From assembly GCA_038213005.1 (NCBI GenBank), contig JBBQTU010000120.1:1-12727 (forward strand): a DNA stretch of 12,727 nt, written 5' to 3'. Shown here one piece after another: positions 6,645-12,727 of this stretch (positions are counted from its first letter, which is position 1; the number at the start of each line of letters is the position of its first letter). A program made the translations under genes and the position numbers. This stretch comes from JBBQTU01 sp038213005. Lineage in GTDB: Bacteria > Planctomycetota > Phycisphaerae > Tepidisphaerales > Tepidisphaeraceae. The notes below the pieces were generated by a model, which was not told the DNA's origin, did no database searches, and saw nothing but the letters and a program-made list of their open reading frames with translations.

Positions 6645-7823
6645 TCACGCCGAGACGCCCTTCAGGAACGCCACATCGACCGGCGTCTGCACCGTCTTGC
6701 CCGAGGCCGACGTCAACGTCAGGGTCTGCTGGTCGGCACTGGCCTCGATCTTGGCCACATGGTCAAACCCATGCGGGATCGCCACCACGCCGCTGATGTG
6801 GTTGATCACCGTCGGCGCATCGGGCGTCAGCATCAGCGCTGTTGGATAACCTCGCTGTGTCAGCGCGTTCTTGCCTGCCGATTCGGCCAGCCCCATGTGG
6901 AAGCATGCCGTCACGTCCTCGATGCCCATCGCGCACAGATGCCTGCCGTTCCACGGGGCATAGTGTCGCCCGCCGTTGCTGATCCACAGGATTGTGTTGC
7001 GAAGCACCTTGGGATCGCGAATGGCAAACCACACGTAATCCTGCCGCGGGAACGTCACGGCGGTCCACGCAAACGGCAGCCGCTTGTCGGCCACCATCAT
7101 CACCAGGTCCTCAAAACCCCGGCGCGCAGGGTAGTGGGTCAGGTCCGTGGGGCGGCCAGTCGCCGTCGGTACCTTCTTCAGGCTCTTGAATTCGCCGCCC
7201 GGCAGCAGTGATTGATAGCCGGCCGCATCGGGGAACTCGAACATCCCTGGAAACACCTGGCCATAGACGAACTTGCTCGTGGAGATAATCCCACTGCCGT
7301 GCTCCTCGGGGAACTTCAAGATCGGGTGATGGCCCATGGGCATCGGCCCGCAGCCGCCGCGAATCGTGTGGCGCTGATAGACCACGGTCTGCCCATCCCG
7401 CAGGACAATTTCCTTGTCCACCATGGCCGGGCGGGTCTTGGTCTTCATGCGGAAGTGGCCGACCGTCGTTCGCTTTGCGTGCTCAAGCGACACCAGCGTC
7501 CAGGGGTCATTGGCAGTCTGCCCATGCACCGGATGCCGCTCACCTTCCCATGCGGCGGCATTGCCGCCGAAGGGCATGCAGAAAAAATCGCCGCGCAGCA
7601 CACGGAGAACTTCGGGGGTTGCACGATCCAGCTTCTCGCCGTGCCATGGCGACACAGCGTACGGCTCGATCGTCTTCCTGCCGAGCTTGAACCGCACCGG
7701 AGCAAGATGCCCGCCGGTCTTCGTGAGAAATGCCTCGACCGTCGAACTCGCCAACTGCCACGAGTCCATCCCAAACACACGCTGCGTCTTGGCCGCCCTG
7801 GTCTTTTTCGCTGCGATTGCCAT
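6645..7823 (-). CDS. Mutarotase-fold (aldose 1-epimerase-like) protein of unknown substrate
   Basis: The product is 392 aa. The ATG at 7823 is preceded by GGGAG at 9-nt spacing. The body fits the galactose-mutarotase-like superfamily of carbohydrate-active beta-sandwich proteins. It has an early RGDFFCMPFGGN block (77-88), HPVHGQTAN (97-105), a mid-protein H152, and MGHHPILKF (163-171), all in the places where mutarotases hold sugar-binding and catalytic histidines. A later HYAPWNGRHLCAMGIEDV region is also family-like. There is no signal peptide; the N-terminus is basic (AAKKTRAAKTQR), suggesting a cytoplasmic protein. It could be an aldose epimerase or a non-catalytic or lyase-type relative. 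I am fairly sure of the fold and unsure of the activity. It is monocistronic by context, with its own promoter at 7847-7874. Confidence 0.75.
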   Translation of the reverse strand: MAIAAKKTRAAKTQRVFGMDSWQLASSTVEAFLTKTGGHLAPVRFKLGRKTIEPYAVSPWHGEKLDRATPEVLRVLRGDFFCMPFGGNAAAWEGERHPVHGQTANDPWTLVSLEHAKRTTVGHFRMKTKTRPAMVDKEIVLRDGQTVVYQRHTIRGGCGPMPMGHHPILKFPEEHGSGIISTSKFVYGQVFPGMFEFPDAAGYQSLLPGGEFKSLKKVPTATGRPTDLTHYPARRGFEDLVMMVADKRLPFAWTAVTFPRQDYVWFAIRDPKVLRNTILWISNGGRHYAPWNGRHLCAMGIEDVTACFHMGLAESAGKNALTQRGYPTALMLTPDAPTVINHISGVVAIPHGFDHVAKIEASADQQTLTLTSASGKTVQTPVDVAFLKGVSA

Positions 7824-7846
7824 AGTGCCATACTCCCGTGCTACGG

Positions 7847-7874
7847 ATAATAGCTCGTCATCGCGAATTGTTAA
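7847..7874 (-). promoter_or_regulatory. Sigma70-like promoter of the mutarotase-fold gene
   Basis: On the minus strand a -35 box TTAACA (7874-7869; five of six against TTGACA) and a -10 box TATTAT (7852-7847; five of six against TATAAT) are separated by 16 bp. Transcription would begin near 7840, giving a leader of about 17 nt that holds the GGGAG ribosome-binding site. This is the best promoter match in the window. Confidence 0.5.
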
Positions 7875-7906
7875 GCGCCTGGGACAACATATCTCCGCTC
7901 ACTCGC

Positions 7907-7934
7907 CGAACAGTTGATGTCGAACAGTTGACTT
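7907..7934. repeat. 14-bp tandem repeat in divergent promoter region
   Basis: Two abutting copies of a 14-mer (7907-7920 and 7921-7934) both begin CGAACAGTTGA and match at 12 of 14 positions. They lie between the divergent mutarotase-fold and pentapeptide genes, upstream of both. A paired operator is possible; a slippage duplication is equally so. Confidence 0.45.
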
Positions 7935-7985
7935 CCCCACCTTTATCAACACCATCCGCATCTGATTGCCCGCGAAAGATTCCAC

Positions 7986-8660
7986 ATGGCCCGCAGGACA
8001 CAACAAGCCCAGACGCTGCAGGCACCCGACCTCGGAGAGGCGGCGCGTTTCTCTCTCTTGCCGGGCGGCACACTGCGTACCGATGGCCGCTATGAGGAAG
8101 TTGTTCTCACTGGCGGCGAGTACAGTTCCAGCCAACTCTCAGGCCTGACCATCGGTCCGGCCATCCTCACCAGGCTCATCGCCCGCGCCGCCCGCTGGCG
8201 GGACCTGCAACTGACCGATGTGCGTCTCACGGGCTGCGACGTTGCCAACATCGATTGCGTGGGCGCAAAGATGCGACGGGTCGAGCTGCTCGATGCCCGG
8301 CTCACAGGAGCGAACTTCTCCGAAAGCCGTCTGACCGACCTGCGTATTGCCAACTGCAAGGCCGACGCAGCATGGTTTATCCGCAGCGTCTTCGAGCGTG
8401 CTCACTTCGAACGCTGCGATCTCCGCGGCGCCAACTTCGAAGGAGCCGACCTGCGCGGCGCCATCTTCAGCGACTGCGATCTTCGCCAGACACGCCTGAC
8501 AAGCGCCCGTCTGGCCGGGACCGATCTTCGCGGATCGAATCTCGAAGGCATTGAGGCCGGCTCCAGCGACCTGCGCGGCGCGATCATTGAGCCGGCTCAG
8601 GCGGCCGACCTGATCTCCCTCCTGGGCGTCATCCTCCGCAACCGGTCAGACAGGCCCTGA
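7986..8660 (+). CDS. Pentapeptide repeat protein
   Basis: The product is 224 aa. From about residue 73 to 200 it is built of tandem five-residue units of the A(D/N)LxG type, for example CDLRGANFEGADLRGAIF (144-161) and later TDLRGSNLEG (179-188). These units fold as a right-handed quadrilateral beta-helix. The final segment EPAQAADLISLLGV (202-215) is a capping helix seen in many members of this family. The first 70 residues are not repeat sequence. There is no signal peptide or membrane segment, so it is cytoplasmic. Some pentapeptide proteins (Qnr, MfpA) mimic DNA and bind gyrase, but most have no known role, and nothing here identifies it as one of those. The ATG at 7986 has a modest GAAAGA upstream. 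Confidence 0.92.
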   Translation: MARRTQQAQTLQAPDLGEAARFSLLPGGTLRTDGRYEEVVLTGGEYSSSQLSGLTIGPAILTRLIARAARWRDLQLTDVRLTGCDVANIDCVGAKMRRVELLDARLTGANFSESRLTDLRIANCKADAAWFIRSVFERAHFERCDLRGANFEGADLRGAIFSDCDLRQTRLTSARLAGTDLRGSNLEGIEAGSSDLRGAIIEPAQAADLISLLGVILRNRSDRP

Positions 8661-8793
8661 CGCGCGAGCCAACGGCACGATCTGTTTCAAGCGAGCCGTG
8701 CTGTGCATACCATTGGCTATGAAGTGCCAGACCAATGGGGCTTACACCGATGCCTGACCACGACGCCCGGCAATGCGCGGGAAGAAAGAAATC
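8661..8793 (+). other. Intergenic region with a hairpin between pentapeptide and isomerase genes
   Basis: The 133-bp gap contains an inverted repeat, CCATTGG (8710-8716) and CCAATGG (8732-8738), with a 15-nt loop. A nested alternative, TGGC with GCCA, lies inside it. No T-tract follows, so a Rho-independent terminator is not supported. It could be an attenuating or stabilising structure ahead of the isomerase gene. Confidence 0.35.
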
Positions 8794-9612
8794 ATGGATT
8801 TGTCCCTGACCACTGATTTTCAGGGCGACACTGGCTGCCCCGAGCAGTCGTTGCGTGCCATCGCGTCCGGCGGGTTCACGCATGTCCACTGGTGTCATCA
8901 CTGGAATACCGACTTCCTTTACGGCCCGGCCGAGATCCGGCAGATTGCCCGCTGGCTCAGCGAGATGGGCCTGAAACTGCTCGATCTGCACGGCTCGGCC
9001 GGGCGCGAGAAGTGCTGGTGGTCGCAGCGCGACTACGAACGCCTCGCGGGCGTTGACCTGGTCGCCAACCGCATCCGGATGACTGAGCAGCTTGGCGGCG
9101 GGTCAGTGGTCATGCACGTGCCGGTGTTGCCCGACGGTGTCGACAATATGCCCGACTGCGACCAACTGCGCCGATCGCTCGATGCCTTGGCACCCGTGAC
9201 TCGCGAGTGCGGCGTGCCTCTGGCGATTGAGAACATGGCCCACGACAACTTCAGTTTCCTCGGCAAGCTGCTCGCGGAATACGGACCGGAGGTCGTGGGC
9301 ATCTGCTACGACTGCGGCCACGGCAACATCGGCGCTGGGCGCGGGCTGGATCATATGGAAGCGGTCAAAGCCCGACTTATCGCGGTGCATCTGCATGACA
9401 ACGACGGCGCAGGTGACAAGCACTGGGTGCCGTTCACAGGCACGGTCGACGTGCCGCGTCTGGCTCGCATGCTGGCGACTTCCGGGTACCGAGGCTGCAT
9501 CAACCTGGAGTCCAACGTCAATAGCATCCCCGAGGCCAACCGCGGGACATTCGTTGCCGATGCGTTCTGCGCCGCAGCACGGCTCACCGAGATGGTCGCC
9601 GCCGCCCGGTAG
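8794..9612 (+). CDS. Sugar phosphate isomerase/epimerase-like TIM-barrel protein
   Basis: I prefer the ATG at 8794 (272 aa), because GGGAAG (8779-8784) sits 9 nt upstream. The in-frame ATG at 8773 has no ribosome-binding site. The protein belongs to the xylose-isomerase-like / AP-endonuclease-2 superfamily. Candidate metal or catalytic residues, numbered from 8794, are E146 in IENM, D173 and H176 in CYDCGHGN, H199 and H201-D202 in VHLHDND, H210 in KHWVPF, and E239 in INLE. These match the Glu/Asp/His/Glu set that binds a divalent metal in this fold. The likely activity is keto-aldo isomerisation or epimerisation of a sugar or polyol, as in IolE/IolI/DTE-like enzymes; the substrate is not identifiable. 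It is cytoplasmic. It converges on the PQQ-like gene 81 bp away. Confidence 0.88.
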   Translation: MDLSLTTDFQGDTGCPEQSLRAIASGGFTHVHWCHHWNTDFLYGPAEIRQIARWLSEMGLKLLDLHGSAGREKCWWSQRDYERLAGVDLVANRIRMTEQLGGGSVVMHVPVLPDGVDNMPDCDQLRRSLDALAPVTRECGVPLAIENMAHDNFSFLGKLLAEYGPEVVGICYDCGHGNIGAGRGLDHMEAVKARLIAVHLHDNDGAGDKHWVPFTGTVDVPRLARMLATSGYRGCINLESNVNSIPEANRGTFVADAFCAAARLTEMVAAAR

Positions 9613-9693
9613 CGGCCGCGCCATTGGTCTGCTCATGCGTAGGCGGTGCAGTCGGTCCGAGTCGCGGTCGTGCTGTGACTTCTCACACGGCGG

Positions 9694-10908
9694 TCAGCGC
9701 AGATCGACGCAGGCCAGACGGGTCTTGTTGCGGATCAGCAGTCTTCCGCGGGAGATCACGGGCGAGGTCCACGCGTCCGGCCCGCCGAGCGGGCGGATGC
9801 GGCCCAGTTCCTTGTACTGCGGCGTGGTGGCGTCCAGGAGCACGAGATCGCCGCTCTTGCCTTCGAGGACGAAGACGCAGCCGTCGGCGACAATGGTCGA
9901 GGCGAACTCAAAACCAGGCTGCTGCCAAAGCACCTCGCCGGTCTTTGTATCCAGGCAGATGAGTTTGTTGCCCGCCTCCAGCGTCCCATAGATTCGGCCG
10001 CCATAGATTACCGGCGACGAGAACCGCGCCTGCATTGCCTTGGTCTGCCAGAGAATCTTCGGCTGGTTGTCGGTGACGTCGACCATCGCGCTGCCTTTGC
10101 CCCACGCCGTTGCGATGAAGATCGTGTTGCCCGTGACGATGGGCATCGCCGAGTTCTGCTGGTGTTCAACGATCCAAGGGAAACTCCATAGCCGTCCGCC
10201 GGTCGCGGGGTCGATGCCGATCAGCCCTTCGGCCACGAAGGCCACGATCTGCTGTTTGCCGTTGAGCGTTGTGACGAGCGGCGTTGCGTATCCGGGGGTC
10301 GAAGACCCCGGCCCTTGCCACACGGTCTTGCCCGTCGCTGCGTCTAAGGCCACCAGGGCTGCATCCTTGCCGCCGGCGACGACGATCAGCTTTCCATCGA
10401 CCAGCGCCGGCGATGATGCCCAGTCCCACTCCGGATGCTTCGCCGCGAAGTCCTTCAGGACATCGCGAGACCAGATGAGCGTCCCGGTTGCCTCGTCCAG
10501 GCAGTTGACCTTGCAGAGGCGACTGACGACGTAGACTCTTCCATCGGCTACCAGCGGCGTCGATTCGGTGAAGCCATATCGATTCCGCTGCGCGTCGGGA
10601 TACGCGAATGACCAGACATCCTGCCCGGTGGCAAAGTCGATTGCGCGGACGAGATCATTCTGGTCGCGGTGGTCGACGATGAAGACCTTGCCGTTGGCGA
10701 CGCTGGGGCCGGAGTAGCCTTCATCGGTCAGGGCGACGGTCCAAAGTGTCTTGGGCGGCCGCTTTGCCCAGTCCTTGTTGAGGCCCGTGTCGGGGGCGAC
10801 CTGATTTGCGGTGGACCCGCCAAGGCCGGGCCAGTCCGCCCCCGCGCCCCAGGCGGCCGCGCTGCCTATGCCAAGAACCAGCGCCAACACATTCGCTCCA
10901 AACCGCAT
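9694..10908 (-). CDS. Exported PQQ-like beta-propeller repeat protein
   Basis: The product is 404 aa. The ATG at 10908 has GGAG at 5-nt spacing. A signal peptide runs to about residue 24 (cleavage AGA before DWPG), placing the protein outside the cytoplasm. Propeller blades are marked by recurring ATGxxxW-type loops at about 93-99, 140-146, 191-197, 235-241 and 322-328, each following a strand such as NKLICLD or VALDAATG. Related folds are the PQQ alcohol dehydrogenases and the BamB outer-membrane scaffold. The DWPG start and lack of obvious PQQ-ligating residues favour the non-enzymatic planctomycete type often annotated only as PQQ-binding-like. It is the last gene of the murI operon, 45 bp after the lipoprotein gene. 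Confidence 0.88.
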   Translation of the reverse strand: MRFGANVLALVLGIGSAAAWGAGADWPGLGGSTANQVAPDTGLNKDWAKRPPKTLWTVALTDEGYSGPSVANGKVFIVDHRDQNDLVRAIDFATGQDVWSFAYPDAQRNRYGFTESTPLVADGRVYVVSRLCKVNCLDEATGTLIWSRDVLKDFAAKHPEWDWASSPALVDGKLIVVAGGKDAALVALDAATGKTVWQGPGSSTPGYATPLVTTLNGKQQIVAFVAEGLIGIDPATGGRLWSFPWIVEHQQNSAMPIVTGNTIFIATAWGKGSAMVDVTDNQPKILWQTKAMQARFSSPVIYGGRIYGTLEAGNKLICLDTKTGEVLWQQPGFEFASTIVADGCVFVLEGKSGDLVLLDATTPQYKELGRIRPLGGPDAWTSPVISRGRLLIRNKTRLACVDLR

Positions 10909-10953
10909 CGGTTCTCCAGGAAAATAGTCAAACCACGGGGAAGCAGCGTCGGC

Positions 10954-11766
10954 TCAGCCGAACGGCTTCGCAGGGCCGGTGAGGTATCCGAGCCAGGCGG
11001 TCTGGCTGTAGAAGTAGTCTTGCCCGGTCATCAGGTTCAAGCTCTGGCGGGCCTGCCATGCCACGCCAAAGTCCTGCCCGCTAAGCACGCGGATCAACGA
11101 CTGGGCGACCTCGCTGGTCTTGTACTCCCGCAGGGCGTCGGCGCAGGCGATGCGGACATCGCGATTCTGTTGTTCGTCGTCCAGCAGTTTCATCAGCGGG
11201 GCGCCAGCGCGAGCGTCGGGGATGTTGGCCAGCGCCTTGGCGGCCTCCAGGCGGACATTGGCGTCAGGGTCATTCAGGGCGCTGATGTAGACCGCGATCG
11301 CCTTCTCATCGCGTGAGCGGTTCAGAGCGCGGATGGCGGCCGTGCGGACGGTCGGCTCGGTGTCGGCCTCGGCCATGTGGATGTAATACTTGGTGTAGGG
11401 CTCTTTCCGGCCCCAGCGGTTGTCGCTCAGGACATAGATTGCTTCGCGGCGCAGGTCGGCGTTGGGGTCGAACAGGTTCTTGGCGTACTTGATCGGTCGG
11501 TCGTTGGTGATGGCGTCCCAACTCCAGGTGACACCGGCCCAGAGCGCGCGAGGCAGGGCGGTGAGGTAGTCTGTGGCGGTGCTCTTGCCTTTGTCTTCGC
11601 CCTCAAGGCGCGCGGCGTCCTCGGACTTGAGCGACTTCCACCGGCTCTGGGTCCAGCGGGGCTCGGGGTTGGTTTCGGTGAAGAACGAGCAGCCGCTTCC
11701 CGTGAGAAGCAGGGCCAGCAGGATGAGAGGAAGTGCCTTGCGCATGCCGAGAACCGCCAATTTCAT
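10954..11766 (-). CDS. HEAT-repeat lipoprotein
   Basis: The product is 270 aa. A lipoprotein signal is present: basic start, hydrophobic core LPLILLALLL, and C26 in TGSGC. The lipobox is loose because the usual Leu at -3 is absent. Residues about 100-255 form HEAT/PBS-lyase-type helical repeats, with anchors such as DPNADLRREAIYVL, DTEPTVRTAAIRAL, DPDANVRLEAAKAL and NRDVRIACADALREY. The repeats suggest a protein-binding scaffold at the membrane face. The ATG at 11766 overlaps the murI stop as ATGA. A second ATG at 11745 would give a shorter, more canonical signal (MRKALPL) and cannot be excluded. It is the middle gene of the operon murI - this - PQQ-like propeller. No specific partner is identifiable. 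Confidence 0.85.
   Translation of the reverse strand: MKLAVLGMRKALPLILLALLLTGSGCSFFTETNPEPRWTQSRWKSLKSEDAARLEGEDKGKSTATDYLTALPRALWAGVTWSWDAITNDRPIKYAKNLFDPNADLRREAIYVLSDNRWGRKEPYTKYYIHMAEADTEPTVRTAAIRALNRSRDEKAIAVYISALNDPDANVRLEAAKALANIPDARAGAPLMKLLDDEQQNRDVRIACADALREYKTSEVAQSLIRVLSGQDFGVAWQARQSLNLMTGQDYFYSQTAWLGYLTGPAKPFG
11763..11766 (-). promoter_or_regulatory. ATGA stop/start overlap coupling murI and the HEAT lipoprotein gene
   Basis: ATG (11766-11764) of the lipoprotein gene and TGA (11765-11763) of murI share bases. This implies co-transcription and probably re-initiation by the same ribosomes. Confidence 0.65.
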
Positions 11767-12638
11767 ATAGCTGACATCACCACGCTGCTACCGCCCACCT
11801 GTGCCCCGGCGTACAGATCGTCGGGTGCCACCAGGAAGGGCGGAGCGATCTCCATTCCCATGAACCGCGAAGCCAGTACAGCAAACCGGGGCGAGTCATC
11901 CGTGACAAAGCACTTCAGGGTGCTGATCTGGCCTTCAGCACGCCGCGCCAGCCCGCAGTCGTGCAGCCGCTTGGACACATCTTCAGCGCACTGGTCCGCG
12001 GAGTCAATCACTGCGACGTTCCGGCCGACGAGTTGCCGGATGGTCTGCTTGAGGATTGGATAGTGGGTACATCCCAGCACCAGGACGTTGGGCTTGCGCC
12101 GCAGGAGGGGATCGAGGTATTGGCGCAAGGCGACGGTGACCAGCGGATCATCGCCGCCGCGGCCTTCCTCAATGATCGGGACGAGCAGCGGGGTGGCCCG
12201 CAGTAGGATATTGGCCTGCGGGCAATAGCCCATGATGGCCGTCGCATAGGCGCGGGAGCGGATGGTGGCGTCGGTGGCGATGACGGCGATGGTAGGGTCG
12301 GGCTTGCAGGCGATGGCGACGGCCGCCCGGGCACCGGGATCGATGACGCCGCTGATGGTGAGGTCGGTGAACAGGTTGCACAGGCTGGGCAGAGCGAGGG
12401 CGGACGCGGTGTTGCAGGCGATGACCACGTGCTTGGGGTCCAGCGGGCGAAGGTAGTTGATGATGTCGCGGACAAAACGGGTGACGGTGGCGGCCGTCTT
12501 ATTACCATATGGGAGGCGGGCGGTGTCGCCGAAATAGACAATGTCTTCATCGGGCAGGGTGCGGCGCAGGGCATTGACGACGGTTAGCCCGCCCAGACCG
12601 CTGTCCAGAACCACAATAGGCGATGCGCTCGAACTCAT
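11763..12638 (-). CDS. murI: Glutamate racemase
   Basis: Converts L-glutamate to D-glutamate for peptidoglycan, in the cytoplasm and without cofactor. The ATG at 12638 gives 291 aa, a normal family length, with GGAG five bases upstream; the open frame continues to 12707 but only with non-family sequence. Hallmarks: D12-S-G-L-G-G-L (11-18 region), YFGDTARLPYG (35-45), the first catalytic cysteine C75 in ACNTASA, and the second catalytic cysteine C190 in GCTHYP with H192. All active-site residues are intact. It heads a minus-strand operon with a HEAT lipoprotein and a PQQ-like propeller. Aspartate racemase is the main alternative, but the DSGLGG and GDTARLPYG blocks are murI signatures. Confidence 0.95.
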   Translation of the reverse strand: MSSSASPIVVLDSGLGGLTVVNALRRTLPDEDIVYFGDTARLPYGNKTAATVTRFVRDIINYLRPLDPKHVVIACNTASALALPSLCNLFTDLTISGVIDPGARAAVAIACKPDPTIAVIATDATIRSRAYATAIMGYCPQANILLRATPLLVPIIEEGRGGDDPLVTVALRQYLDPLLRRKPNVLVLGCTHYPILKQTIRQLVGRNVAVIDSADQCAEDVSKRLHDCGLARRAEGQISTLKCFVTDDSPRFAVLASRFMGMEIAPPFLVAPDDLYAGAQVGGSSVVMSAI

Positions 12639-12727
12639 TGCATCTCCAACACAACCGATCCTTCCCAACTTCACGCATCGGCATCTTCGCCATCCAGGGG
12701 GGCGCACACAAGGGGCGGGGAGGGATC
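12639..12727 (-). other. Region upstream of murI
   Basis: These last 89 bases should carry the 5' leader of the murI operon. I see the ribosome-binding GGAG just before the start codon, but no convincing -35/-10 pair. The sequence toward the window end is G/C-rich (runs of G on the plus strand near 12697-12719) and no family-like coding sequence is recognisable. Confidence 0.35.

Noticed and set aside
7212..7850. 212-residue plus-strand open frame opposite the mutarotase-fold gene
   Set aside because: It has no ribosome-binding site and no recognisable domain. The minus-strand frame has sugar-enzyme motifs, a ribosome-binding site and a promoter.
7986..8660. Pentapeptide protein as a Qnr-type fluoroquinolone resistance determinant
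   Set aside because: Only the generic repeat is shared. The 70-residue non-repeat N-terminus and lack of Qnr-type loops or length give no support for gyrase protection.
9674..9687. Small hairpin TGTGA-CTTC-TCACA between convergent isomerase and PQQ-like genes
   Set aside because: The 5-bp stem has mismatches beyond it and no T-tract on either strand. As a terminator it is not supported.
12639..12707. N-terminal extension of glutamate racemase to 12707
   Set aside because: The 23 extra residues are Arg/Cys-rich and unlike the family. GGAG lies just upstream of ATG 12638.
1..12727. CRISPR array, defence island, prophage, tRNA/rRNA or biosynthetic gene cluster
   Set aside because: I saw no regularly spaced repeats beyond the two short tandem pairs, no cas, nuclease, restriction, integrase or phage structural genes, no tRNA-like cloverleaf, and no modular synthase.

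Overview
The window is high-GC, gene-dense bacterial chromosome. It most likely comes from a planctomycete, probably of the Phycisphaerae type. The pointers are: a PEP-CTERM sorting tail on a secreted protease remnant; exported TPR and STN-like proteins of no recognised family; Pro/Thr-rich tails with the TSRP motif; an exported PQQ-like beta-propeller and a HEAT-repeat lipoprotein; and several stand-alone sugar enzymes (SMP-30 lactonase, TIM-barrel isomerase, mutarotase-like fold). No 16S or other phylogenetic marker is present, so this placement is inference. Glutamate racemase implies a peptidoglycan wall.

Layout. Positions 1-138 look like the end of an insertion sequence: two tandem 23-bp repeats stop about 5 bp before the remaining 3' part of a trypsin-like protease gene (to 471). 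The protease keeps its GDSGG serine motif and PEP-CTERM tail but has lost the His/Asp half. At 605-3064 a large exported TPR-like protein runs on the plus strand. It meets, 11 bp away, a minus-strand operon (6008 to 3076). That operon encodes an NAD-type extended SDR, an exported STN-like protein whose GTG start overlaps the SDR stop codon (GTGA), and an SMP-30/gluconolactonase-family hydrolase. A PAP2 membrane phosphatase (6069-6635) diverges from the SDR and converges on a mutarotase-fold protein (7823-6645). The latter has a good sigma70-like promoter in the 162-bp divergent gap it shares with a pentapeptide-repeat protein (7986-8660). A sugar isomerase/epimerase-like TIM barrel (8794-9612) follows. 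It converges on a second minus-strand operon (12638 to 9694): murI, a HEAT-repeat lipoprotein coupled to it by an ATGA overlap, and an exported PQQ-like propeller.

How the genes may work together. The SDR plus SMP-30 lactonase pair fits a known logic in which a sugar or uronate is oxidised at the anomeric carbon to a lactone that is then hydrolysed. The exported STN-like protein locked between them has no obvious place in that scheme and is the most interesting unknown here. The murI operon joins cytoplasmic D-glutamate supply to two exported proteins, suggesting an envelope theme. I see no CRISPR array, tRNA, rRNA, prophage, defence system or biosynthetic cluster. The only gene-poor stretches are short (1-102, 472-604, 7824-7985, 8661-8793).
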